DNA of 64,000 nucleotides from UBA4615 sp046046245 (lineage in GTDB: Bacteria; Pseudomonadota; Gammaproteobacteria; Burkholderiales; Burkholderiaceae_E), in assembly GCA_046046245.1 (NCBI GenBank), contig JBJOKE010000042.1, positions 41,073 through 105,072 on the forward strand, given 5' to 3'. A program made the position numbers and the translations under genes. Below the pieces are notes generated by a model that saw only the letters and a list, made by a program, of their open reading frames with translations, had not been told where the DNA came from and did no database searches. This document shows positions 43,222 to 52,082 of this stretch, piece by piece. How positions within the stretch are numbered: the stretch's first letter is position 1; each line of letters begins with the position of its first letter.

Positions 43222-43249
43222 GTCGCGGCGGCGGGACCGCGCTCAGCGC
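43215..43249. repeat. Inverted repeat spanning the stops of a convergent gene pair
   Basis: GCGCTGAG (43215-43222) and CTCAGCGC (43242-43249) are perfect complements, enclosing the TGA of the cupin gene and the TCA (stop) of the EAL gene. Could form a bidirectional terminator hairpin without a U-tract. Confidence 0.7.
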
Positions 43250-45726
43250 GCCGCCGCGTGCCCGCGAGCGGCGTCGCGGCGCGGCGCGGCGCGCCGCGCC
43301 TGACCGGCGCGCACCGACGAGGCTGCGAGCCGGTCGGTCCAGTCGCCGTGGTCGTAGCTGACGGTGCCGGCGATCGTGGCCTCGACGAGCGACGACCCGG
43401 CGCCCGCCTTCGGCAGCTCGAGCGTCTCGATCGGCACCGGCGAGGCGATCAGCCGACCCTGCAGGTAGTCGACGCCCAGCTCGGTCGCGATGTCGCGCTG
43501 CTCGGGCGTCTCGATCCACTCGGCGACGGTGCGCGACCCGGTCGCGCGCGCGATCCTCACGATCGTCGCGACGATCTCGCGGTCGAGCGGTTCGTCGACG
43601 ACCTGGCGGATGAACGAGCCGTCGATCTTCAGCACGTCGGCCCGCAGTCGCTTCAGGTAGTCGAAGGTCGCGAGTCCCGTGCCGAAGTCGTCGAGCGCGA
43701 TGGCGAGCCCCATCTCCGAGATCCGGCGCACGTGCGCGCGCGCCATCTCGAGGTCGGCGATCGCGCTCGATTCGGTGATCTCGATCATCAGCCGGCGCGG
43801 GTCCACCGGATGCGCGGCGAGGCAGCGCTTCACGTAGTCCGGGAACTCCGGATCGCACAGCGTCGGCCCGCAGACGTTGATCGAGCACAGGTGCGTCGCG
43901 TCGTGCAGCGGGCGGTTCTCCGCGAGATGCGCGACGGTACGCACGAACACCAGCCGGTCGAGCTTCGAGTGCAGGCCGGCGTGCCAGATCGCCGGCAGGA
44001 ACTGCTTCGGCTGCAGCAGCTTGCCGTCGTCGCCCTCGACGCGCACCAGCACCTCGAAGTGCAGCAGCCCCCGGGCGGCCGGGCGCACCGGCTCGATCCG
44101 CTCGGCGAACAGCCTGATCCGTCCCTCGGCCAGCGCGCGGCTCACCGCCTCGATCATCCTCAGCTCGGTCCGGTAGTCGTCGATCAGCGCGGCCGAGACG
44201 GTCGTGCGGTGGATGCCGGCCGGATCGTTGGCCGCCCGCTGCAACGCCATCGACAGCGCGGTCAGCACCGCGTCGGCACCCACGTCCGCGTCGGCGGGCA
44301 CCTCGACCATTCCGGCGTGGTAGCGCAGCTGGATCGACTGCTCGTTGGTGTCGAAGCGCTGGCCGCCGAGGGTCGACCGAAGCCGCTGCCGGATGCCTAG
44401 ACCGTCGACCCGATCGCCCATCGTCAGCACGAAGCGGCCGGACGACGGGTGGGCGACCCGCGCGCCGAGCGGCTCGAAGGTCGCCCGCAGTCGGCCGGCG
44501 ACCGAGCGCTCGAGCTCGGCCGCGGCGGTGCTGTCGGTCAGGTCGCTCCAGCGCGCGATGTCGGGCAGCACGACGCCGACCAGCCAGAACCGGCCACGGC
44601 GCGACCGGGACAGCAGCGCGTCCACGATCCGCGCCAGCGCGCGCTGGTTGGGCAGGCCGGACAGGTCGCTGCGCATCGCCTGCCGGATCAGCGCGCGCGC
44701 CGCCTCGCGGCTGTCGGTGCTCACCGAGTGCAGGATCGCTTGCAGCGAGAACACGCCGCCCAGCAGAAGCATCGCGCCGATCTCGCGGGCGCGCGCGACG
44801 TCGTCCGGGTCCGCGAGCGAGAAGGCCGAGGTGTAGGAGACCGTCATCGCGAACGCGTTCGCCGCGATCAGCAGTGCGCCGATCCGTCCGGCCATCGAGC
44901 GCGCCACCAGCAGGCCCAGCAGCAGGTGGGTGATGGCCAGGATGCGGGCGGGGCCGTCGTGGCCCATCGAACGCAACGCCTCCGACGCGCCCGCGCAGCA
45001 CACGATCGCGACGGTCGACAGGACGACGGCGTGCGGCGCCGGCCCCGGCAGTTGCGCGGCCCGCTCGGGCGGCTTCGAGCCCGACGCGGCGTCGGAGCGC
45101 GCGCGGCGTGCCGCGTCGATGCGTTCGGCCAGCGGCCGTGCGAGCGTCGCGGCCAGCGGCACGCAGATCGTCGCGACCAGCAGGTCGCCGAACACCAGGT
45201 CGAGGTAGTCGTGCGCGACCCACCCGCCCTCGCCCGGACGCATGCCCCGCATCAGCGCGCCGAGCGGCGCGCAGAGGATGCCGATGCCCAGCAGCCGCAG
45301 CTCGACGCTGCCGACGCCACGCGGCGGCACCGCGGCCGCAAGCCGCCCCAGACCCTCGGCGGCCACCGCCGGCAACGCGACGCCCGCGGCCACGGTCCAT
45401 GCCGGGACCCACCAGGGGCTGCCCAGACCGGCGAGGAGCGCCACCGGCACCGCGGCGCCGAGCGCACACGCGGCGCGGGTCGCGGTGGCCCGCCACGGAC
45501 TCGCTGCGGTGCCGGGGCCGCCGGATCCGTCGGGACCGACCGCCGGCGCGCAGGCGAGCCAGCCGAGCATCACCGCCCCGAGCGGCCAGGGGCCCGCGGG
45601 CGTCCACAGGCGACCGGACAGCGCGCCGATCGCCCAGGCGAGCGCGGCCACGACCGCGGAAGCGGTCGCGAGCACGAGCACCGGACGGCGTGCGGCCAGC
45701 CGATCGAAAGCCTGCAGCTTGGGCAT
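43243..45726 (-). CDS. Membrane GGDEF/EAL protein, probable c-di-GMP phosphodiesterase
   Basis: 827-aa protein with about eight membrane segments in the first 330 residues, then a degenerate GGDEF domain (LSGLPNQRALARI begins it; the signature is replaced by SSGRF, so no cyclase activity is expected) and an EAL domain (about 545-790). The EAL motif reads EVL (FEVLVR, about 560). The Asn in SINVCGP, Glu in IEITES, the Asp pair in ALDDFGTGLATF (about 676), Lys in VLKIDGSF and Glu in VAEWIET are all present, so hydrolysis of c-di-GMP looks possible. Start ATG at 45726, with AAGGG upstream. Controls motility or attachment in many betaproteobacteria (inference). Confidence 0.87.
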   Translation of the reverse strand: MPKLQAFDRLAARRPVLVLATASAVVAALAWAIGALSGRLWTPAGPWPLGAVMLGWLACAPAVGPDGSGGPGTAASPWRATATRAACALGAAVPVALLAGLGSPWWVPAWTVAAGVALPAVAAEGLGRLAAAVPPRGVGSVELRLLGIGILCAPLGALMRGMRPGEGGWVAHDYLDLVFGDLLVATICVPLAATLARPLAERIDAARRARSDAASGSKPPERAAQLPGPAPHAVVLSTVAIVCCAGASEALRSMGHDGPARILAITHLLLGLLVARSMAGRIGALLIAANAFAMTVSYTSAFSLADPDDVARAREIGAMLLLGGVFSLQAILHSVSTDSREAARALIRQAMRSDLSGLPNQRALARIVDALLSRSRRGRFWLVGVVLPDIARWSDLTDSTAAAELERSVAGRLRATFEPLGARVAHPSSGRFVLTMGDRVDGLGIRQRLRSTLGGQRFDTNEQSIQLRYHAGMVEVPADADVGADAVLTALSMALQRAANDPAGIHRTTVSAALIDDYRTELRMIEAVSRALAEGRIRLFAERIEPVRPAARGLLHFEVLVRVEGDDGKLLQPKQFLPAIWHAGLHSKLDRLVFVRTVAHLAENRPLHDATHLCSINVCGPTLCDPEFPDYVKRCLAAHPVDPRRLMIEITESSAIADLEMARAHVRRISEMGLAIALDDFGTGLATFDYLKRLRADVLKIDGSFIRQVVDEPLDREIVATIVRIARATGSRTVAEWIETPEQRDIATELGVDYLQGRLIASPVPIETLELPKAGAGSSLVEATIAGTVSYDHGDWTDRLAASSVRAGQARRAAPRRDAARGHAAAR

Positions 45727-45756
45727 CTGACCCTTGTAGAGGGATGTCCCGGGCCG

Positions 45757-45773
45757 CACGGACGCCGTCCGTG
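45757..45773. repeat. Palindrome CACGGAC-GCC-GTCCGTG
   Basis: Perfect 7-bp arms around a 3-bp centre in the 198-bp region between the EAL gene and the Gfo/Idh gene, a candidate operator. A CGGACGG follows, and at 45791-45802 the 12-mer CGACGAACGGTC matches the arm of the inverted repeat upstream of the pilin operon. Confidence 0.7.
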
Positions 45774-45924
45774 TTTCGGACGGCTGCGGGCGACGAACGG
45801 TCGGTGCTCGATGCAAACCGCGAAAGGCTGCTCGAGTGCCGCCGCGGACCTGGCGGCCGCGGCCGGCCGTGCCGGCGAATTGGGGTATAACCCCGCGACG
45901 CGGACACGGACGGCACGGCAGGCT

Positions 45925-46902
45925 ATGAAGCGATACGGGATGGCGGTGATCGGGCTCGGGGTGGTCGGGCGACGCATGCTCGAGCAGGCCGCGGCGAGCC
46001 CCGGCCTGCGGGTGGTGGCCGCCTGGGACCCGGCGGCACCGGCCCGCGCGTCGGCGGCCGCGGACTTCGCCGGCCTGCCGCTCGCCACGGGTGTCGCCGA
46101 CGCGATCGAACGCCTCGACGTCGACGTGGTCTACGTCGCCGCACCGCCGCTCGCGCATGCATCGCTGGTGCGCGCGGCCGTGGCCGCGGGCAAGGCGGTG
46201 TTCTGCGAGAAGCCGCTGGGCGTCGACGTCGCCGAGAGCGAGGCGCTGGTCGCCGAGGTCGACGCCGCGGGCGTCGCGCAGGCGGTCAACTTCCCGTTCG
46301 CGTCGTCCGATGCGGTGGACCTGCTGCGCCGCGCGGTCGACGCGCCCGACTTCGGGCTGCGGGCGATCGAGGTCCGCGTCCGGTTCCAGGAATGGCCACG
46401 CGCCTGGCAGGCCGGTGCGACCTGGCTCGCGCGCGCCGACCAGGGCGGCTTCACCCGCGAGGTGCTGTCGCACTTCCTGTGGCTGCTGCATCGCGTGCGC
46501 GGCGGCTTCGCGCTGCGCGGCGCGGCGGCGGCCTGGCCCGCGAAGCCCGCGGGTGCGGCCGAGACCGCGATCGCTGCGGCGGTCGACGCGATGGGCGTGC
46601 CCGCGACGGTGAGCGGCAGCGTCGGCGGCGGCGCGCCCGACCGGATCGAGGCCCGCTTCGTCGGCGCCCGCGAGGAGCTCGTGCTCGCCGACTGGTACCG
46701 GCTCGACGCGATGGACGCCGACGCGCCGGGCGGCAGACCGGTGCCGGGCCTGCCCGCCGACCCGCGGACAGCGGCCTACCAGCGGCAGCTCGCGCAGCTT
46801 CACGCGCTGCTGTCGGGCGAGCCGCACACCCTGCCTTCCCTAGCCGAGGCGCTCGCGGTCCAGCGCGGTGTCGAGGCGATCCTGACCCCCACGAGGACCT
46901 GA
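45925..46902 (+). CDS. Gfo/Idh/MocA family oxidoreductase
   Basis: 325-aa NAD(P)-dependent dehydrogenase. N-terminal Rossmann motif VIGLGVVGRRML (about residue 7), the DVVYVAAPPLAHASLVRAAVAAGKAVFCEKPLGVD segment with the conserved Glu-Lys-Pro (EKP) near 96, then an alpha/beta substrate domain. Short (usual 330-390) but complete. A TATAAC (45886-45891) 33 nt before the ATG may be the -10. QOR follows 4 nt downstream. Substrate (a sugar, inositol or related polyol) unknown. Confidence 0.86.
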   Translation: MKRYGMAVIGLGVVGRRMLEQAAASPGLRVVAAWDPAAPARASAAADFAGLPLATGVADAIERLDVDVVYVAAPPLAHASLVRAAVAAGKAVFCEKPLGVDVAESEALVAEVDAAGVAQAVNFPFASSDAVDLLRRAVDAPDFGLRAIEVRVRFQEWPRAWQAGATWLARADQGGFTREVLSHFLWLLHRVRGGFALRGAAAAWPAKPAGAAETAIAAAVDAMGVPATVSGSVGGGAPDRIEARFVGAREELVLADWYRLDAMDADAPGGRPVPGLPADPRTAAYQRQLAQLHALLSGEPHTLPSLAEALAVQRGVEAILTPTRT

Positions 46903-46906
46903 ACCC

Positions 46907-47911
46907 ATGAGCCTTCCAGCGACCATGCGGCATGTCGAACACGGCGCCGGCGGCGGCCCCGAGGTGCTGCGCGTCGAGTCCGGTCCGGTGCCCGAGGTCG
47001 GCGCGGGCGACGTGCTGATCGAGGTCGTCGCCGCCGGCGTGAACCGGCCCGACTGCCTGCAGCGCAGCGGCCGCTACCCGCCGCCGAAGGACGCGTCGCC
47101 GCACATCGGCCTCGAGGTCGCCGGGCGTGTCGTCGCGCTGGGCCAGGGCGTGACCGAGTGGGCGATCGGCGACGAGGTCTGCGCGCTGACCAACGGCGGC
47201 GGCTATGCGGAGTACGCGATCGCGCCCGCGGGCCAGGTGCTGCCGGTGCCGAAGGGCCTGTCGCTGCTGCAGGCGGCGGCACTGCCGGAGACCTACTTCA
47301 CCGTCTGGTCGAACGTCTTCGAGCGCGGCCGGCTCGCCGCCGGCGAGTCGCTGCTGGTGCACGGCGGCTCGTCGGGGATCGGTCTCACCGCGATCCAGCT
47401 CGCGAAGGCGCGCGGCGCGACGGTCTACTGCACGGTGGGCAACGCCGAGAAGGCCGAGGCCTGCGTCGCGCACGGCGCCGACGCCGCGATCGACTACCGT
47501 CGCCAGGACTTCGTCGCCGAGACGATGCGCCTGACGGGCAACCGCGGCGTCGACGTGGTGCTCGACATGGTCGGCGGTCCGTACATCGAGAAGAACCTGA
47601 AGATCCTCGCGATCGAGGGCCGGCTCGTGCAGATCGCATTCCTGCAGCCCTCGCGCGCCGAGCTCGACTGGATGCCGCTGATGGTGAAGCGGCTGACCTA
47701 CACCGGCTCGACGCTGCGGCCGAGGCCGCCCGCCGAGAAGGCGCGGCTCGCGCAGCAGCTTCGCAACGAGGTCTGGCCGCTGCTGGAGCAGGGCCGCGCG
47801 CTGCCGCACCTGCACAAGGTGTTCCCGCTGGAGCAGGCCGCGCAGGCGCATGCGCTGATGGAGAGCAGCGAGCACATCGGCAAGATCATGCTGCAGGTGC
47901 GCCCGGGCTGA
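46907..47911 (+). CDS. NAD(P)H:quinone oxidoreductase (QOR-type MDR)
   Basis: 334-aa zinc-free medium-chain reductase, PIG3/QOR-type. The catalytic GroES-like domain includes AAGVNRPDCLQRSGRYPPP, and the cofactor domain VHGGSSGIGLTAIQLAKA near 150 (nucleotide motif) followed by VGNAEKAEACVAHGADAAIDY. No structural zinc cysteines. Reduces quinones or other enones with NADPH. Starts 4 nt after the Gfo/Idh stop with GAGGA as ribosome-binding site. Confidence 0.9.
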   Translation: MSLPATMRHVEHGAGGGPEVLRVESGPVPEVGAGDVLIEVVAAGVNRPDCLQRSGRYPPPKDASPHIGLEVAGRVVALGQGVTEWAIGDEVCALTNGGGYAEYAIAPAGQVLPVPKGLSLLQAAALPETYFTVWSNVFERGRLAAGESLLVHGGSSGIGLTAIQLAKARGATVYCTVGNAEKAEACVAHGADAAIDYRRQDFVAETMRLTGNRGVDVVLDMVGGPYIEKNLKILAIEGRLVQIAFLQPSRAELDWMPLMVKRLTYTGSTLRPRPPAEKARLAQQLRNEVWPLLEQGRALPHLHKVFPLEQAAQAHALMESSEHIGKIMLQVRPG

Positions 47912-47971
47912 CCTCGGCCGCGGCGGGCCCCGACCGCGAGCGGGGAGCGCGGGCCCGCGGCGGGCCGAGGT
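47911..47971. terminator. Long inverted repeat between convergent qor and terC
   Basis: ACCTCGGCC (47911-47919) pairs with GGCCGAGGT (47963-47971), and GGGCCC (47925-47930) with GGGCCC (47951-47956), separated by a small internal loop. A strong GC hairpin between convergent genes; no U-tract. Confidence 0.5.
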
Positions 47972-47998
47972 GCCCGTCGCGGAGCCTCCTCGGTTCCG

Positions 47999-48700
47999 TC
48001 AGGGAGCGGGGGACGCGGTCGCGCCGCCGGCACCGGCACGGCGATAGGCGCGGTAGCCCAGGACGAACATCACGAGCCCCGTGGCGAGCTGCAGCACGCG
48101 GTCGATCGTGGCGTGGTCGAGCACGAACTGGTCGAACAGCGGGTCCTTGACGATCATGCCGGCGCCGGTCAGCGCCAGGATCGACGCGCCGACGGCGGCC
48201 AGCAGCGGCCAGCGGTCCATCATCTTCGTCACGAAGCCGCTGCCCCAGACGACCAGCGGGATCGTGACCAGCAGGCCGATGATCACCAGGTCCCAGCGCC
48301 CGTTCGCGGCGCCGCCGATCGCGAGCACGTTGTCCACGCCCATCAGCGCGTCGGCGATGATGATCGTCTTCATCGCCCCCCAGAAGCTGTCGGCCGCGGT
48401 GTGCTCGTGGCCATCGCCGTCGCTCGAGGGCACGGCGAGCTTGTAGGCGATCGGCAGCAGCAGCGCGCCGCCGACCAGCAGCAGGCCGGGGATCTTCAGC
48501 AGCCAGACGACGACGAGGGTGAGGGCGGTGCGGACGGCGATCGCGCCGATCGCGCCGAAGACGATCGCCTTGCGGCGCAGGTCGGGACGCAGGCGGCTCG
48601 CGGCGATGCCGATGACCAGCGCGTTGTCGCCGGCGAGGACGAGGTCGATAACGATGATGGTGGCGAGCGCCGCCCACCAGGCAGAACTGAAGAGTTCCAT
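47999..48700 (-). CDS. TerC family membrane protein (YjbE-like)
   Basis: 233-aa integral membrane protein with about seven helices. The TerC signature is IIVIDLVLAGDNALVIGIAASRL near the N terminus, with a second half AMKTIIIADALMGVDNVLAIGGAA whose paired acidic residues are thought to bind metal. Under control of a yybP-ykoY riboswitch (48724-48840), which in other bacteria senses Mn2+ and governs exporters of this kind, so a manganese efflux or metalation role is likely. Transcribed alone. Confidence 0.9.
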   Translation of the reverse strand: MELFSSAWWAALATIIVIDLVLAGDNALVIGIAASRLRPDLRRKAIVFGAIGAIAVRTALTLVVVWLLKIPGLLLVGGALLLPIAYKLAVPSSDGDGHEHTAADSFWGAMKTIIIADALMGVDNVLAIGGAANGRWDLVIIGLLVTIPLVVWGSGFVTKMMDRWPLLAAVGASILALTGAGMIVKDPLFDQFVLDHATIDRVLQLATGLVMFVLGYRAYRRAGAGGATASPAP

Positions 48701-48723
48701 ACGGTCCCGTGAGGTGCCAGATG

Positions 48724-48840
48724 ACTGGTCTCGCCCGCGGGCCGGTGGCCCGCCGCCATCTCCGGGGCAGCCGGACGCCGCCCGTATTGACGAAGATGGC
48801 GCCGACGCAGGATGCGCCGGGCGCTACTCCCCAGAACGTC
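48724..48840 (-). ncRNA. yybP-ykoY (manganese) riboswitch
   Basis: On the minus strand the leader of terC reads CTGGGGAGTAGC (48834-48823), later CGTCAATACGG (48792-48782) and finally GCGAGACCAG (48734-48725). These are the three conserved blocks of the yybP-ykoY motif, and CTGG/CCAG can close helix P1. 24 nt separate the 3' block from the terC ATG, suggesting translational control. Direct motif match by eye; no covariance model run. Confidence 0.88.
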
Positions 48841-48876
48841 CGCAGGCTACGTGAGAGCGGCGTGAATCGTCTATCC

Positions 48877-48896
48877 AAAACCTCACGTTCGTGAGG
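48877..48896 (-). terminator. Intrinsic terminator of the rod-shape operon
   Basis: Minus strand: CCTCAC-GAAC-GTGAGG stem-loop followed by TTTTGG. It lies about 90 nt past the mrdB stop and just before the terC leader, insulating terC from the mre operon. Confidence 0.68.
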
Positions 48897-48987
48897 GTCG
48901 CTTGAGTCGGCCCGACGGACGGTTCCTGACAAGGCTCGTCAGATGTGAGCGCACGCTTCCATCGAAGGGCGTGTCTTGGCAAGGCAG

Positions 48988-50094
48988 TCAGGTCTGCACC
49001 AGGGTCCGGTGCCGATGGATGCTCATCAGGATCCCGGCGCCGAGCCCGAGCGTCACCATGGCGGTGCCGCCGTACGACATCCACGGGAGCGGCACGCCGA
49101 CCACCGGCAGGATGCCGATGACCATGCCCATGTTGACGAAGCAGTAGGTGAAGAAGCTCATCGTGATCGAGCCGGCCATCAGTCGCCCGAACACCGTGGC
49201 GCCGGTCCCGGCGATCACCAGCCCGCGCGAGATGATCGCGAGGTACAGCAGCATCAGCACGCCCACGCCCAGCATGCCGAACTCCTCGGAATAGACCGCG
49301 AGGATGAAGTCGGTGGTCCGCTCGGGGATGAACTCCAGGTGGGTCTGCGTGCCCTGCATCCAGCCCTTGCCGGTCAGGCCGCCCGAGCCGACGGCGATCG
49401 TCGACTGGATGATGTGGAAGCCCTTGCCGAGCGGATCCGAGGTCGGGTCGATCAGGGTCAGCACCCGCTGGCGCTGGTAGTCGTGCAGCACCGACCAGAG
49501 CACCGGCAGCGACGCGAGGCCGGCGGCCGCGAGGCCGAAGATGATCCTCCAGCTCAGGCCGGCGAAGAAGATCACGTAGGCGCCGGCGGCGAGCACCAGG
49601 ATCGACGTGCCCAGGTCGGGCTGCTTGGCGATCATGCCGACCGGCACGATCAGCAGGACCGTGGCCACCAGGAAGTCCCCCCAGCGAAGCATGCCCTCGC
49701 GCTGGTTGAAGTACCAGGCGAGCATCAGCGGCGTCGCGATCTTCAGCATCTCCGACGGCTGGATCCGGGTGACGCCCAGGTCGAGCCAGCGCTGCGCGCC
49801 CTTGTTGATCACGCCGAAGATGTCGACCGCGAGCAGCAGCACGATGCCGATCGCATAGAGCGGCAGCGCCAGCCGCATCAGCAGCGTCGGCGGCACGATC
49901 GACGCGATCCACATCACGACGAAGGCGGCGCCGAGATTCCGGAAGTGGCCGGCGAAGCGGCCCGGGAAGTCGAACGCGGCCGAGTACATCGTCACGCAGC
50001 TGATCAGGATGACCAGGGCCATCGCGATCATCAGCGATCCGTCGAAGACCATCACGTACGGCCGGATCGTCTCCCAGGGCGAGCGGCGGTCCAT
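48988..50094 (-). CDS. mrdB: Rod shape-determining SEDS glycosyltransferase RodA
   Basis: 368-aa SEDS-family peptidoglycan glycosyltransferase with about ten membrane helices. Conserved features are AKQPDLGTSILVLAAG (with the essential Asp), the big loop HIIQSTIAVGSGGLTGKGWMQGTQTHLEFIPERTTDFILAVYSEEFG and GVPLPWMSYGGTAM near the C terminus. It pairs with PBP2 (mrdA), 20 nt upstream, in the elongasome. Start ATG at 50094. Last gene of mreB-mreC-mreD-mrdA-mrdB. Confidence 0.95.
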   Translation of the reverse strand: MDRRSPWETIRPYVMVFDGSLMIAMALVILISCVTMYSAAFDFPGRFAGHFRNLGAAFVVMWIASIVPPTLLMRLALPLYAIGIVLLLAVDIFGVINKGAQRWLDLGVTRIQPSEMLKIATPLMLAWYFNQREGMLRWGDFLVATVLLIVPVGMIAKQPDLGTSILVLAAGAYVIFFAGLSWRIIFGLAAAGLASLPVLWSVLHDYQRQRVLTLIDPTSDPLGKGFHIIQSTIAVGSGGLTGKGWMQGTQTHLEFIPERTTDFILAVYSEEFGMLGVGVLMLLYLAIISRGLVIAGTGATVFGRLMAGSITMSFFTYCFVNMGMVIGILPVVGVPLPWMSYGGTAMVTLGLGAGILMSIHRHRTLVQT

Positions 50095-50114
50095 CGGGGC
50101 GGCGGTCGATCCGA

Positions 50115-52067
50115 TCAATTGCGTGCGGCCTGTGCGGGGGTGAGGGGCTCCGGCTCCATGCTCTCGGGCACGTCGCGCATCTCGGACTCGTCGACGTCCG
50201 GCCTGACCGGGAAGGGCGGCGCGGTGTCCTTCGGCAGCTTGCCGAGCAGCACGTAGTCGAAGACCTTGCGGGCGATCGGCGCCGCGGCCTGCGCGCCGAA
50301 GCCGCCGTTCTCGACGATCAGCGCAAGTGCGACCTTCGGGTCGTCGGCCGGCGCGAACGCCATGTACAGCGAGTGGTCGCGGAAGCGCTCCGCGATCTTC
50401 TTCGCGTCGTACTTCTCGTTCTGCTTGATGCCGATCACCTGCGCGGTGCCGGTCTTGCCGGCGGCGACGTATTCGGCGCCCATGAACGCGATCCGTCCGG
50501 TGCCGACCTTGTTCACCTCGACCATGCCCTGCTTCACCAGCGCGAGGTACTCGGGCTTGATGGGGATCCGGTAGCTCTCCTTCGGCACGGTCAGCGTCCT
50601 CGAGCCGTCCCGCGGATCGTGGATCGCCTTGACCACGTGCGGTCGCATCACCTTGCCGGCGGCGGCGAGCGTCGCGGTCGCGTGCGCGAGCTGCAGCATC
50701 GTGAACGTGTTGTAGCCCTGGCCGATGCCGATCGACGGCGTCTCGCCCGGCAGCCACTTCTGCTTGTACCGCTTCATCTTCCATTCGGAGGACGGGAGGA
50801 TGCCGGTCGTCTCGTTCTGGATGTCGATGCCGGTGAGCTGGCCGAAGCCCCAGGGCTTCATGTAGTCGTGGATCCGGTCGACGCCCATCTCGTAGGCGGC
50901 GCCGTAGTAGTAGGTGTCCGAGGAGACGATGATCGACTTCTTCAGGTCGACCGAGCCGTTGCCGCCGGGCTTCGAGTCGCGGAACCGATGGCCGCCGAGC
51001 AGGAAGTAGCCCGGGTCGCTGATGGCGGTGGTCGCGGTGCGTATGCCGCTGTCGAGCACCGCCAGCGCCATGAACGGCTTGTAGGTCGAGCCCGGCGGAT
51101 AGGTGCCGCGCAGCGGCCGGTTCAGGAGCGGCTTGTCCGGATCGTCGTTCAGCTCCTTCCAGGTCACCGGGTCGATGCCGTCGATGAACAGGTTCGGGTC
51201 GTAGGTGGGCTTGGACACGAAGGCCAGCACGTCGCCGGAGGCGGGCTCGATCGCGACCAGCGCGCCCTTGCGGTCGCCGTACCATTCCTCGACGAGCTTC
51301 TGCAGCCGCACGTCGATCGACAGGATCAGGTTCTTGCCCGGCGTCGCCGGGTTGCGCGACAGCGATCGCACCGCGCGGCCGCCGGCCGAGACCTCGACCT
51401 CGTCGAAGCCGGTCTCGCCATGCAGCTGCGACTCGTAGCTCAGCTCGACGCCGACCTTGCCGATGTGCGTGGAACCCGCGTACAGCGAGCCGTTGCCGGC
51501 CTCGTCGATCCGGCGCTTCTCGTCCGGAGAGATCCGACCGATGTAGCCGATCACGTGCGCCGCGGTCTCGCCCAGGGGGTAGTTGCGGAACAGCCGGGCC
51601 TTCACGTCCACGCCTTCGAACCGGTAGCGGTTCGCCGCGATCTTGGCCACCTCCTCGTCGGTCAGCCGCGTCTTGAGCGGCAGCCACTCGGAGTTCTTCG
51701 TGTCCTCGTACAGCCGCTTGAAGCGGCGTCGCTCGCGCGGGCCGATCTCGATGATCGTGGCCAGCTCGTCGATCGTCCTCTCGAGGTTCCCGATCTGGCG
51801 CGGGGCGAGCTCGAGCGTGTAGGCCGACACGTTCTCGGCGAGCAGCACGCCGTTGCGGTCGTAGATCAGGCCGCGCGCCGGCGGCACCGGGACCACCGCG
51901 ATCCGGTTGTCCTCGGCCTGCGCGTGGAACTCGGCGTGGCGGTAGACCTGCAGCCAGACGAAGCGCGCGACCAGCGCCCCGAAGGCCGCGACCACGGCGA
52001 CGATCGCGAACACCAGCCGCCAGCGCAGCCGCGCGAGCTCGAGCTCCGAGTTCCGGACTTCAACCAT
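50115..52067 (-). CDS. mrdA: Penicillin-binding protein 2 (elongation transpeptidase)
   Basis: 650-aa class B PBP. One N-terminal membrane anchor (about 18-40), dimerisation domain with RGLIYDRNGVLLAEN, then the transpeptidase domain: active-site Ser in GSTYKPF (about 329), the SxN-type motif in the IVSSDTYYY segment (about 385; Ser-Ser-Asp here), and KTG in AGKTGTAQV (about 540). Crosslinks lateral-wall peptidoglycan with RodA. An acidic/Pro-rich tail of about 40 residues ends the protein. Complete. Confidence 0.95.
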   Translation of the reverse strand: MVEVRNSELELARLRWRLVFAIVAVVAAFGALVARFVWLQVYRHAEFHAQAEDNRIAVVPVPPARGLIYDRNGVLLAENVSAYTLELAPRQIGNLERTIDELATIIEIGPRERRRFKRLYEDTKNSEWLPLKTRLTDEEVAKIAANRYRFEGVDVKARLFRNYPLGETAAHVIGYIGRISPDEKRRIDEAGNGSLYAGSTHIGKVGVELSYESQLHGETGFDEVEVSAGGRAVRSLSRNPATPGKNLILSIDVRLQKLVEEWYGDRKGALVAIEPASGDVLAFVSKPTYDPNLFIDGIDPVTWKELNDDPDKPLLNRPLRGTYPPGSTYKPFMALAVLDSGIRTATTAISDPGYFLLGGHRFRDSKPGGNGSVDLKKSIIVSSDTYYYGAAYEMGVDRIHDYMKPWGFGQLTGIDIQNETTGILPSSEWKMKRYKQKWLPGETPSIGIGQGYNTFTMLQLAHATATLAAAGKVMRPHVVKAIHDPRDGSRTLTVPKESYRIPIKPEYLALVKQGMVEVNKVGTGRIAFMGAEYVAAGKTGTAQVIGIKQNEKYDAKKIAERFRDHSLYMAFAPADDPKVALALIVENGGFGAQAAAPIARKVFDYVLLGKLPKDTAPPFPVRPDVDESEMRDVPESMEPEPLTPAQAARN

Positions 52068-52082
52068 GCTTCGCGCCGCGCG

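Noticed and set aside
45801..45835. GATGCAAACCGCGAAAGG resembling the first half of a c-di-GMP (GEMM) riboswitch near the EAL gene
   Set aside because: The second conserved block (GACGCAAAGCC) and closing helices are absent; likely chance.
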